This document shows, piece after piece, positions 17,591 to 25,353 of a stretch of 64,000 nucleotides of DNA; position 1 is the stretch's first letter; the number at the start of each line of letters is the position of its first letter. Below the pieces are notes generated by a model. That model did not search any database and was not told the DNA's origin. It was given only the letters and a program-made list of their open reading frames with translations. Where the stretch lies: positions 62,001 through 126,000 of the forward strand of contig DASPIU010000061.1 of assembly GCA_035629025.1 (NCBI GenBank). Reading direction: 5' to 3'. The translations under genes were made by a program, and so were the position numbers. The DNA is from Stenotrophomonas_A sp035629025 (GTDB lineage: Bacteria > Pseudomonadota > Gammaproteobacteria > Xanthomonadales > Xanthomonadaceae).

Positions 17591-18683
17591 AGACCTTGAG
17601 CGTGCTGTCCTGCATGGCTTGCAGGGTATAGGGAATGCGTGCAGGCGGCGTCGGCGGCTGGTCGAGCAGCGACTGCGCGCGCTGGGCCAGCGCATCGGCG
17701 TCGAAGGCGGTGACCGCGCCTTGCGGCTGCAATTCGCGCAACAGCTCACCCACCCCGCCATGTTCCCAGCCCAGCACCGGCCGGCCCACGGCCAGCGCCT
17801 CCAGCACGGTGCGGCCAAAGGCTTCGGGCTTGCGCGACAGCTGCAGCACCAGATCGCTGGCAGCGTAAGCCTCCGCAATGCGCGCGGTCGGTTCGGTGAA
17901 AGCCACGGCCCCGGCCACTCCCAGTACGGCAGCCTCGGCTTCCAGCTCACGCAGATATTGCTCGCGCCCCGGTTCGCGCGCGCCGGGCAGCCAAAGGCGT
18001 GCATCGCGACCTTGCGCGCGCAGGCTGGCAAGAAGTTGCAGGCCATCGCGGTGACCCTTGAGGCGGGTACCGCGGCCGGGCAGCAACAGTAGCGCCTGCG
18101 CACCGCGCAGCGCCGGCACTTCCGCTTCGGCCCAGGCGCGGGCCCGAGGATCGGGCCGTGGCCGGCGCGGGAACTGGGCAATGTCGATGCCGCGCGGAAT
18201 GGTCCGCAAACGCTCCGGGTCGGTATTCGGGTAATGCTGCAGCACGTAGTCATGCACCGTGCGCGACACGCAGATCACCCGATCGCCATAGGTCATCACC
18301 GCGCTGTAGCGGCCGGGCGAGTTCAGCCCATGCACGGTGGTGACGAAGCGCGGCCGCCGCGCCGCGGGCATCCCGCGCAAGGCATGCCAGGCCAGCCAGG
18401 CCGGCAAGCGCGAACGCGCGTGCACGATGTCCGCGCCGACTTCGTCGAACAGCCGCCGCAGCGCCGGCACATGGCGCAGCGTCAGCAGCGACTTGCGGCC
18501 GATATCCAGGGTCAGGTGTTCGGCGCCGCTGGCCAGCAGCGGCTCAACCAGCCGCCCACCAGCCGAGACCACGAGCGCGCGATGCCCGGCGCCTGCCAAT
18601 GCCTGGGCGATTTCAAGAGTGGAGCGCTCGACGCCGCCGGAATGCAGCGCCGGCAGCAATTGCACCACGGTCAGGCGGTGCAT
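17571..18683 (-). CDS. Glycosyltransferase family 4 protein
   Basis: 370-residue GT-B glycosyltransferase. The N-terminal Rossmann domain opens MHRLTVVQLLPALHSGGVERSTLEIA with the acceptor-side glycine loop SGGVER. The C-terminal GT4 domain contains a donor-phosphate-binding segment (LLLLPGRGTRLKGHRDGLQLL) and the E-x7-E-like block RKPEAFGRTVLEALAVGRPVLGW. It probably elongates lipopolysaccharide core or a surface polysaccharide together with the overlapping ligase-like gene. Substrate unknown. Confidence 0.9.
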   Translation of the reverse strand: MHRLTVVQLLPALHSGGVERSTLEIAQALAGAGHRALVVSAGGRLVEPLLASGAEHLTLDIGRKSLLTLRHVPALRRLFDEVGADIVHARSRLPAWLAWHALRGMPAARRPRFVTTVHGLNSPGRYSAVMTYGDRVICVSRTVHDYVLQHYPNTDPERLRTIPRGIDIAQFPRRPRPDPRARAWAEAEVPALRGAQALLLLPGRGTRLKGHRDGLQLLASLRAQGRDARLWLPGAREPGREQYLRELEAEAAVLGVAGAVAFTEPTARIAEAYAASDLVLQLSRKPEAFGRTVLEALAVGRPVLGWEHGGVGELLRELQPQGAVTAFDADALAQRAQSLLDQPPTPPARIPYTLQAMQDSTLKVYAELHR

Positions 18684-18692
18684 GGAGCCGGA

Positions 18693-18890
18693 TCAGTCGA
18701 TCAGGACGAACTGCGCGCCGCAATACGGGCACTTGGCCTGCTGATTGGGTTCGTCCTCGATCGGCAGGTAGACGCGCGGATGCGAGTTCCACAGCGCCAT
18801 CTCCGGGGTCGGGCAGCTCAGCGGCAAGGCGCTGCGGTGCACGTCGTAGCGCTTTTCGGCATTGGCGGGCGCGGTGGCGGTATGGCTCAT
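18693..18890 (-). CDS. CHCC-type zinc-finger domain protein
   Basis: 65-residue protein of the zf-CHCC family, whose eukaryotic member is the complex I accessory subunit NDUFS6. The zinc ligands are visible as one Cys (ALPLSCP), one His (NSHPRVYLPIE) and a C-terminal CPYCGAQFVLID. It is probably cytoplasmic. It is transcribed with the downstream glycosyltransferase gene (9-nt gap). Its precise role in bacteria is not established. Confidence 0.88.
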   Translation of the reverse strand: MSHTATAPANAEKRYDVHRSALPLSCPTPEMALWNSHPRVYLPIEDEPNQQAKCPYCGAQFVLID

Positions 18891-19025
18891 GGCGGGGGTC
18901 GCAGGCAGTACGGAACGAGGGGCCGATTCTACCAGTGTTGCCCCGGGGCCGGCCCGGGGGCGGGCCAGGCGCCGGCTTCACGTTCCCGCCCCCGGCCGCA
19001 GGCGCCGTCACGGAACAACCGCCGC

Positions 19026-19574
19026 TCAGCCGGCTACCCGCCCAAACAGCAGGCCAAGCGCCAGCAACGCGTTGCTCACCAGCAAATGCAGGCACAGCAC
19101 CATGACGAAGGCCTGCTTGCGCCCGGCTGGCCGCCATACCGCGTACGTGACCGCGTAGAGGAAACCCTGCACACCACCGCCGAGCAGCAGTTTGCTGAAA
19201 CCAGACGAGTGCAGCAGAGTGAAGGCCGCCCAGGACACGGCGATGCGCACCCGCTGATTGACGCCCTGGCGCAGCAGCGCTTCCTGTATCCATTCCTGGA
19301 ACACGAGCGTCTCGAATACGGGCGCCGCCAACCCGACCACCAGCCAGAGGATCAACCACTGCTCGGTCGCCAGCGTCACCGCGGGCGTGTACATGGCGAC
19401 CGGAACGGCGATCCACAGTACCAACACAAAGCAGGCCGCCGTGTAGGGCAACGCGCCAGTGGACTTGAGCACGTATAGCGGCTGCAGGAGATTCGGCGCG
19501 CGTCGCTTGGCGCGGATGCCATTGCGTGGCTTCATCGCGTTTGCGTCGCCGGATGTGTCTGGTGCATGGTGCAT
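19026..19574 (-). CDS. CPBP-family intramembrane protease-like protein, degenerate active site
   Basis: 182-residue membrane protein with about five hydrophobic segments and the order of motifs of the CPBP (CAAX protease/bacteriocin-processing) family. Motif 1 normally reads EExxxR; here it is ETLVFQ, so the second Glu and the Arg are missing. Motif 2 is present as FTLLH, and a motif-3-like HLLVSN is present. ATG 19574 is chosen because GGGAGGA lies just upstream. It sits divergent from an XRE regulator next to an Abi gene; CPBP proteins are common in defence and bacteriocin-immunity loci. It may be catalytically inactive. Confidence 0.7.
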   Translation of the reverse strand: MHHAPDTSGDANAMKPRNGIRAKRRAPNLLQPLYVLKSTGALPYTAACFVLVLWIAVPVAMYTPAVTLATEQWLILWLVVGLAAPVFETLVFQEWIQEALLRQGVNQRVRIAVSWAAFTLLHSSGFSKLLLGGGVQGFLYAVTYAVWRPAGRKQAFVMVLCLHLLVSNALLALGLLFGRVAG

Positions 19575-19802
19575 GCTCGCTCCTCCCTGGATTCGTGCTT
19601 TGCGCACGCGCACGATCACAGACGGACACGCAGCGCTCAACCGCGCGCATACGTCAAAGCCGTTGTCATTCATGATCGCTAGCGCCGTGCCACAAGCGCT
19701 GAAAGATGCATTGCCAACAGAGCAATCCAGTTGCGCCAGAATCGCTTGCACAGGCTCCAATTCGCTGCGTACGGCGCTAATCTTCTCCACGAGGAGAAGC
19801 GA

Positions 19803-20165
19803 ATGGAAAGGGACATCGGCACTCGCATCCGCAGTGCTCGGCGCATCGCCGGCATCACGCAAGCGGGGCTGGCTGAACGCTTGAACGTGACGCGTAGCGC
19901 AGTGGCCAACTGGGAACGCGTCAGTGGCGTCTGGCCAGCGAGCGCGCGCTTGATGGCGATCGCCGTGACCACGGGCGTGTCCTACGAATGGCTTGCCACC
20001 GGTCGTGGCATGCCCACCGACGAAGTGCCGCCACCCGCGGTGGCAGGCGAACTGGTGGACGACCCGAAGGAGCTGCGCCTGCTGCGCGCGTATCGGGGCT
20101 GCCAGAGCGCGGTGCGGCGTGCGCTGCTGGACATGGCCGAATCGCAGCGCCATCGGCGTGCGTAA
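19803..20165 (+). CDS. XRE-family helix-turn-helix regulator
   Basis: 120-residue protein with an N-terminal Cro/C1 helix-turn-helix at about residues 5-60: RIRSARRIAGITQAGLAERL, then NVTRSAVANWER. A short C-terminal region of no recognised fold follows. ATG 19803 has GAGGAG about 7 nt upstream. It is divergent from the CPBP gene (228 nt) and lies 45 nt before the promoter of the predicted RNA upstream of the Abi gene. It is a plausible local regulator of this island, but no operator was identified. Confidence 0.85.
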   Translation: MERDIGTRIRSARRIAGITQAGLAERLNVTRSAVANWERVSGVWPASARLMAIAVTTGVSYEWLATGRGMPTDEVPPPAVAGELVDDPKELRLLRAYRGCQSAVRRALLDMAESQRHRRA

Positions 20166-20209
20166 GGAGGTTGGCGCGCCGGGGCTGCGCGAAGCAAGGA
20201 ATGCGACAG

Positions 20210-20238
20210 TTGTCTACGATGGGCCATTACGATAAAAT
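20210..20238 (+). promoter_or_regulatory. Sigma70-type promoter for the Abi-associated RNA
   Basis: A -35 TTGTCT (20210-20215) and a -10 TAAAAT (20233-20238) are separated by 17 nt. The -10 matches TATAAT at 5 of 6 positions and the -35 matches at 4 of 6. Transcription should start near 20245. Such a close match is unusual in this GC-rich window. Confidence 0.7.
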
Positions 20239-20244
20239 CCCTGT

Positions 20245-20308
20245 CAACATACCCGCCACGCTTAGCCCTGCTTCGGTAGGTGATGCGCATAAATGGCGGG
20301 TTTTTATT
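20245..20308 (+). ncRNA. Predicted small structured RNA upstream of the Abi gene (AbiF-RNA-like antitoxin candidate)
   Basis: About 63 nt from the predicted promoter to a T-rich end. An 8-bp closing stem pairs ACCCGCCA (20251-20258) with TGGCGGGT (20294-20301) and is followed by TTTTTATT, so the 3' end is an intrinsic terminator. Inside, CGC (20259-20261) can pair with GCG (20285-20287). A 5-bp stem CCTGC/GGTAG closes a TTCG loop (20267-20280). A structured 'abiF RNA motif' located beside abiF genes is known, and RNA antitoxins for AbiF have been reported. I infer membership from position and architecture only, without a covariance-model search. Confidence 0.65.
20294..20308 (+). terminator. 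3' arm of intrinsic terminator between RNA and Abi gene
   Basis: TGGCGGG followed by TTTTTATT; the 5' arm is at 20251-20258. It lies 7 nt before the preferred Abi start codon, so Abi mRNA would need read-through, as in RNA-antitoxin/toxin operons such as toxIN. Confidence 0.75.
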
Positions 20309-20315
20309 GCCTGAG

Positions 20316-21194
20316 ATGCGCTACTCAAAGCAACCCCTTTCGTTCGCCGACCAGTTGCAGCTCATGCAGGACCGTGGGCTGATCGTTCGGGATCCGGCAC
20401 GCGCGCTTCGTTGGCTGAAGAACGTCAGTTACTACCGCCTCAGTGCGTACTTCCTCCCGTTCAAGCGAGATGAAGCCTTTATCCCCGGCACCGAGTTCGA
20501 CGACATAGCGGGTCTCTACATCTTTGATCGCAAGCTTCGTTTACTTGTGCTGGATGCGATCGAGCGCGTCGAAGTCGCGATTCGCACGGCAGTCGCGTAC
20601 GAAATCTCGCGCATCGGCGGTGCATTTGGCCATGTCAACCCTGCGAACTTCGCTCCGCAGTATCGTCATGCCGATCTGCTGCGCGACATCCGGACGGAAG
20701 AAGTCCGCGCAGGCGAAACCTTCGTCCAGCATTTCCGCAACAAGTACACAAGCGAGCCCGACTTGCCAGTATGGATGGCAACAGAACTGCTCTCCTTCGG
20801 GACGATTTCGCTGATGTATCGATTCATGCCCCCGGCGTCGAAGTCGGCAATCGCACGTCCCTACGGCGTCCCCGATGCATTCTTCGCCCGATGGCTGCAC
20901 TCGCTGAGCTACGTGCGCAACGTCTGTGCGCATCACAAGCGGCTATGGAATCGCGAGTTTGCGATTCGCCCACCTCTCCCCACTCGCACTCGCACCGTGG
21001 CATGGGGACCGACGATTCCCCACGCGGGCCGCATTTATTGCGCCTTGGCGATCCTGAGGCATCTACTGCTCGTTGTATCGCCGGGATGCCACTGGAAGGC
21101 GCGACTTGAGGGACTGCTTGCACAGCACCCTCACGTGTGCAGGCAGGCGATGGGCTTCGATCCGGATTGGCAAAGCCGGACCTTGTGGCGATGA
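20316..21194 (+). CDS. Abi family (AbiD/AbiF-like, Abi_2) HEPN protein, candidate RNase toxin
   Basis: 292-residue protein of the Abi_2 family. Family-typical blocks are SYYRLSAYFLPF (residues 38-49), LYIFDRKLRLLVLDAIERVE, LPVWMATELLSFGTISLMY, and SYVRNVCAHHKRLWNR near residue 199. The last holds an R-x4-H HEPN ribonuclease signature (R201, H206), so cleavage of RNA is expected. GTG 20280 and ATG 20283 are in frame but lie inside the upstream RNA hairpin; ATG 20316 gives the family N-terminus and is preferred, although no SD is visible. G+C content is visibly lower and codon use less biased than in neighbours, consistent with horizontal transfer. Probable abortive-infection or toxin-antitoxin function. 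Confidence 0.88.
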   Translation: MRYSKQPLSFADQLQLMQDRGLIVRDPARALRWLKNVSYYRLSAYFLPFKRDEAFIPGTEFDDIAGLYIFDRKLRLLVLDAIERVEVAIRTAVAYEISRIGGAFGHVNPANFAPQYRHADLLRDIRTEEVRAGETFVQHFRNKYTSEPDLPVWMATELLSFGTISLMYRFMPPASKSAIARPYGVPDAFFARWLHSLSYVRNVCAHHKRLWNREFAIRPPLPTRTRTVAWGPTIPHAGRIYCALAILRHLLLVVSPGCHWKARLEGLLAQHPHVCRQAMGFDPDWQSRTLWR

Positions 21195-21277
21195 GTCGTC
21201 TACCGGCTGTCCACCAGCGTTAGAGCCCCCCAACAGCAGCAATGCCGTTCAAACGGAGGCGCTCCAACCGGACTCGC

Positions 21278-23566
21278 TCAACCCCGCTCAGCTTCCATCT
21301 GCTTGCGGATCTGCGCATCCACCGCGGCAATCGCGGTCATGTTCATCACCCGGCGCGAGGTCGCGCTGGAGGTGAGGATGTGGACCGGCTTGGAAATGCC
21401 CATCAGGATCGGGCCAATCGCCACGCCGTCGGTGAACACCCGCACCAGGTTGTAGGCGATGTTGGCCGCCTCCAGGTTGGGCAGCACGAACAGGTTGGCG
21501 CGACCTTTGAGCGTGCTGTTGGGCATGATCTTCTGCCGCAGCGCCTCGTCCCAGGCGGTGTCGCCCTGCATCTCGCCGTCGATGTTGAGCTTGGGGTTGC
21601 GCTTGACCAGCAGCTCGCGCACCTCGCGCATCTTCAGCGCGTCACGCGAGGCGTGGCTGCCGAAGTTGGAGTGCGACAGCAGCGCAATCGCCGGCTCGAT
21701 GCCGAACAGCTTCAGGCGGTACGCCGCCTGCAGCGTGGCCTCGACAATCTGCTCGGCGGTCGGGTCTTCCTGCACGTGGGTATCGACGAAGAAGAACGCG
21801 CCCTGCTGGTTGATCACGCCGGTCATCGCCGAAGTCGAGCTCACCCGCGGTTCCAGCGGGATCACGCTGCGCACGTAGCCGAGCTTCTTGTGGAAGCGGC
21901 CGACCACGCCGGTCAGCATCGCGTCGGCCTCGCCACGCGCGACCATGACCGCGGCAATCAGCGTCGGACGCGAGCGCATCAGTTCCTTGGCCGCGCTGAC
22001 GGTCACGCCGCGGCGCTCGGTCAGGCGGTGGTAGTACTGCCAGTAATCGTTGAAGCGCGGATCGTCGAGGATGTTGGTGATCTCGAAGTCGGTGCCCGCC
22101 TTCATGCGCAGCCCCATGCGGCAGATGCGCGTCTCGATCACATCGGGGCGGCCGATCAGGATCGGGAAGGCCAGGCCTTCGTCCACTACGTTCTGCACCG
22201 CGCGCAGCACCACTTCCTCTTCGCCCTCGGCGTAGACCACGCGCTGCTTGTCGGTGCGCGCGGCGTCGTACACCGGCTTCATCATCAGGCTGGTGCGGTA
22301 GACGAACTGGCTCAGCTGCTCGCGGTAAGCGGCCATGTCGGTGATTGGCCGCGTGGCCACGCCCGAGTCCATCGCCGCCTGCGCCACCGCCGAGGACAGC
22401 TCCACCAGCAGGCGCGGGTCGAGCGGGCGCGGGATCAGGTAATCAGGCCCGAAACTCGGCGTTTCGCCGCCATAGGCCGCGCCCAGGTCGGAGGCTTCGC
22501 GCCGCGCCAGGGCGGCAATGGCGCGCACGCAGGCGACCTTCATTTCCTCGTTGATCGAGGTCGAGCCCACGTCCAGTGCGCCGCGGAACAGATAGGGGAA
22601 GCACAGGACGTTGTTGATCTGGTTCGGGTAGTCCGAACGGCCGGTGCCGATGATCGCGTCGGGGCGCACCGCGCGCGCCGCCTCCGGCATGATTTCCGGG
22701 TTCGGGTTGGCAAGGGCGAAGATCACCGGGTTGGGCGCCATCGTGGCGACCATTTCCGGGGTCAGGATGCCGGCGGCCGACAGGCCTAGGAAGATGTCAG
22801 CGCCCTCGACGATCTCGGCCAGGGTGCGCTTGGGCGTGTCGCGGGCGTAACGCGCCTTCTCCGGGTCCAGGTCGGTGCGCTCGGTGTGCAGCACGCCGTC
22901 GCGGTCATAGGCGAGGATGTTTTCCGGCTTCAGGCCCAGCGACACCAGCATGTTCACGCAGGAAATGCCCGCCGCGCCCATGCCGGTGGTGGCGAGCTTG
23001 ACCTCGCCGATCTTCTTGCCGGTGATCTCCATGGCGTTGATCACCGCCGCGCCGACGATGATCGCCGTGCCGTGCTGGTCATCATGGAATACCGGGATGT
23101 TCATGCGCTCGCGCAGCTTGCGCTCGACGATGAAGCACTCCGGCGCCTTGATGTCTTCCAGGTTGATGCCGCCGAAGGTCGGCTCCAGCGAGGCGATGAT
23201 GTCGACCAGCTTGTCCGGGTCCTGCTCGTTGACCTCGATGTCGAACACGTCGATGCCGGCGAACTTCTGGAACAGCACGCCCTTGCCTTCCATCACCGGC
23301 TTGCCCGCCAGCGGGCCGATGTTGCCCAGGCCGAGTACCGCGGTGCCGTTGGAAATCACCGCCACCAGGTTGCCACGCGCGGTCAGCTCACTGGCCTGGC
23401 GCGGGTCCTCGACGATCGCCTGGCAGGCAAAGGCCACACCCGGCGAGTAGGCCAGCGACAGGTCGCGCTGGGTCAGCATGGGCTTGGTCGCGATGACCTT
23501 GATCTTGCCCGCCGGGGCCATGCGGTGGTAGTCGAGGGCGGCCTTCTTGAACTCGTCGTTGGACAT
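21278..23566 (-). CDS. maeB: NADP-dependent malic enzyme with phosphotransacetylase-like C-terminal domain
   Basis: 762-residue MaeB-type enzyme: oxidative decarboxylation of malate to pyruvate with NADP. The N-terminal malic domain has LAYSPGVAFACQ and FDIEVNEQDPDKLVD, followed by the metal/substrate site and HDDQHGTAIIVGAAVINA. A Rossmann segment follows (KLATTGMGAAGISCVNML). From about residue 440 the rest resembles phosphate acetyltransferase (VYAEGEEEVVLRAVQNV; LSHSNFGSHAS), which in MaeB is regulatory. The start at 23566 matches the family; the longer upstream frame is not used. It lies next to dctA, linking malate uptake to use. Confidence 0.95.
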   Translation of the reverse strand: MSNDEFKKAALDYHRMAPAGKIKVIATKPMLTQRDLSLAYSPGVAFACQAIVEDPRQASELTARGNLVAVISNGTAVLGLGNIGPLAGKPVMEGKGVLFQKFAGIDVFDIEVNEQDPDKLVDIIASLEPTFGGINLEDIKAPECFIVERKLRERMNIPVFHDDQHGTAIIVGAAVINAMEITGKKIGEVKLATTGMGAAGISCVNMLVSLGLKPENILAYDRDGVLHTERTDLDPEKARYARDTPKRTLAEIVEGADIFLGLSAAGILTPEMVATMAPNPVIFALANPNPEIMPEAARAVRPDAIIGTGRSDYPNQINNVLCFPYLFRGALDVGSTSINEEMKVACVRAIAALARREASDLGAAYGGETPSFGPDYLIPRPLDPRLLVELSSAVAQAAMDSGVATRPITDMAAYREQLSQFVYRTSLMMKPVYDAARTDKQRVVYAEGEEEVVLRAVQNVVDEGLAFPILIGRPDVIETRICRMGLRMKAGTDFEITNILDDPRFNDYWQYYHRLTERRGVTVSAAKELMRSRPTLIAAVMVARGEADAMLTGVVGRFHKKLGYVRSVIPLEPRVSSTSAMTGVINQQGAFFFVDTHVQEDPTAEQIVEATLQAAYRLKLFGIEPAIALLSHSNFGSHASRDALKMREVRELLVKRNPKLNIDGEMQGDTAWDEALRQKIMPNSTLKGRANLFVLPNLEAANIAYNLVRVFTDGVAIGPILMGISKPVHILTSSATSRRVMNMTAIAAVDAQIRKQMEAERG

Positions 23567-23741
23567 CGAGGTTTCTGTTTGGCGGAAGCGCGAGACCGGG
23601 GATTCTACCCGGCCGATGGTGACGCTGGCTGTCGCGCAGCTGTCGCCAGGACATGGCGCGCATGTTGCGATGCGGCGAAAACGCGCCCGCCGCGCTGCGG
23701 CGGCGGGCTTGTGGAGACAGCGGCAAAGGGTGGCAGGCGCC

Positions 23742-25121
23742 TCAATCCGGGCTCTTGTCGTCCACGCCGACGAAGGCCGCGGCCAGTACCGGCGGCGCTG
23801 CATAGGGATCTTCGCCCTGGTCCAGCGCGCGCTGCAGTTGCTCGCGGTCCAGCGCATTCTCCCAGCGCGACACCACCACCGTGGCCACCGCATTGCCGAT
23901 GAAGTTGGTCAGCGAGCGGCATTCGCTCATGAAGCGGTCCACGCCGAGGATCAGCGCCATGCCCGCCACCGGCACCTCCGGCACCACTGACAGCGTCGCG
24001 GCCAGGGTGATGAAGCCGGCACCGGTGACACCAGCCGCACCCTTGGAGCTGAGCATCGCCACCAGCAGCAAGGTGATCTGGTGGCCCAGGGTGAGCTCGG
24101 TATTGGTGGCCTGGGCGATGAACAGCGCCGCCAGCGTCATGTACAGGTTGGTGCCGTCCAGGTTGAAGGAGTAACCGGTGGGCACGACCAGGCCGACCAC
24201 CGACTTGCTGCAACCGGCCTTCTCCATCTTCTCCATCAGCGAGGGCAGCGCCGATTCGGACGAGGACGTGCCCAGCACCAGCAGCAGCTCGGCCTTGAGG
24301 TAGCGGATGAGCTTGAGCACGGAGAAGCCGCACAGGCGCGCCACCAGACCCAGGATCAGCAGGACGAACAGCAGCGAGCTGACGTAGAACGAGCCCACCA
24401 GCCAGGCCAGGTTGACCAGCGACTCGACCCCGTACTTGCCGATGGTGAAGGCAATCGCGCCAAAGGCACCGATCGGCGCGGCCCGCATCAGGATGTGCAC
24501 CAGGCGGAACACCGGCGCGGTCAGCGCTTCGAGGAAGACCTGGATCGGCCGGCCGCGCTCGCCCACCATCGCCAGGGCGATGCCGAACAGCACCGCCACG
24601 AACAGGGTCTGCAGGATGTTGCCATCCACGAACGCGCTGACCAGCGTGTTGGGGATGATGTCCATCAGGAAGCCGACCAGGGTCAGGTCATGCGACTTCT
24701 GCACGTAGCTGTGCACCGCGGTCTGGTCGAGGTCGGCGGCGTTGACGTTCATGCCGGCGCCGGGCTGGACCACGTGCGCCACGACCATGCCGACCACCAG
24801 CGCCAGCGTGGAGAAGAACAGGAAGTACACCATCGCCTTGGCAAACACGCGTCCGACGGTGCGCAGTTGGCTCATGCCGGCGATGCCGGTGACGATGGTC
24901 AGGAAGATGACCGGGGTGATGATCATCTTCACCAGCTTGATGAAGGCGTCACCCAGCGGCTTGAGCGATTCGCCCAGCGCCGGCTCGTAATGGCCGAGGA
25001 CCGCACCCAGCACGATCGCCACCACCACCTGGAAATACAGCTGCCGGTACAGCGGCAGCGATGAGGGACGCGGCGGGCGCGAATCGGGATCGGGCAGCGA
25101 ACCGGGGGTCGCGACTTGCAT
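23742..25121 (-). CDS. dctA: C4-dicarboxylate:cation symporter
   Basis: 459-residue dicarboxylate/amino acid:cation symporter (DAACS family). Hallmarks are the serine-rich reentrant loop LGTSSSESALPSLMEKME, the GYSFNLDGTNLYMTLAALFIAQA block, and VDRFMSECRSLTNFIGNAVAT near the C-terminus. About eight membrane helices and two reentrant loops are expected. ATG 25121 follows GGAG at good spacing and comes after a Pro-rich N-terminal segment. Likely substrates are malate, fumarate and succinate, fitting the downstream malic enzyme on the same strand. Confidence 0.95.
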   Translation of the reverse strand: MQVATPGSLPDPDSRPPRPSSLPLYRQLYFQVVVAIVLGAVLGHYEPALGESLKPLGDAFIKLVKMIITPVIFLTIVTGIAGMSQLRTVGRVFAKAMVYFLFFSTLALVVGMVVAHVVQPGAGMNVNAADLDQTAVHSYVQKSHDLTLVGFLMDIIPNTLVSAFVDGNILQTLFVAVLFGIALAMVGERGRPIQVFLEALTAPVFRLVHILMRAAPIGAFGAIAFTIGKYGVESLVNLAWLVGSFYVSSLLFVLLILGLVARLCGFSVLKLIRYLKAELLLVLGTSSSESALPSLMEKMEKAGCSKSVVGLVVPTGYSFNLDGTNLYMTLAALFIAQATNTELTLGHQITLLLVAMLSSKGAAGVTGAGFITLAATLSVVPEVPVAGMALILGVDRFMSECRSLTNFIGNAVATVVVSRWENALDREQLQRALDQGEDPYAAPPVLAAAFVGVDDKSPD

Positions 25122-25353
25122 GTTCGGCACTCCAGCGGACGGAGGGCCGGCTGGCGCTCCTGCGCGGACTTTGTAGCCCAGCAAGGCACGCACCGCAGAT
25201 AGCCTATTGGTACTAGATGCACGGTTCATCACGCACTGCGCACCTAGAATCAATATTCCGGCGCTCCGGCCGCTATCAGATTCGCAACGCCGAGCGATGC
25301 ACTGCGCATCCGGCCGCCCCGCCGCCGGGCGTCCTCCCTACAAAGACCACGCC

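Noticed and set aside
20280..20315. GTG 20280 or ATG 20283 as the Abi start
   Set aside because: Both lie inside the terminator hairpin of the predicted RNA, and the extra residues are not part of the family N-terminus.
24081..25064. Long + strand open frame opposite dctA
   Set aside because: It is antisense to a well-supported transporter, lacks any recognisable motif, is Gln/His/Arg-rich as expected of a GC-rich shadow frame, and has no SD.
25210..25240. Sigma54-like promoter (TGGTAC...TGCA) near dctA
   Set aside because: The distance between the GG and GC elements is 10 instead of the required 12 positions, so it does not fit the -24/-12 pattern.
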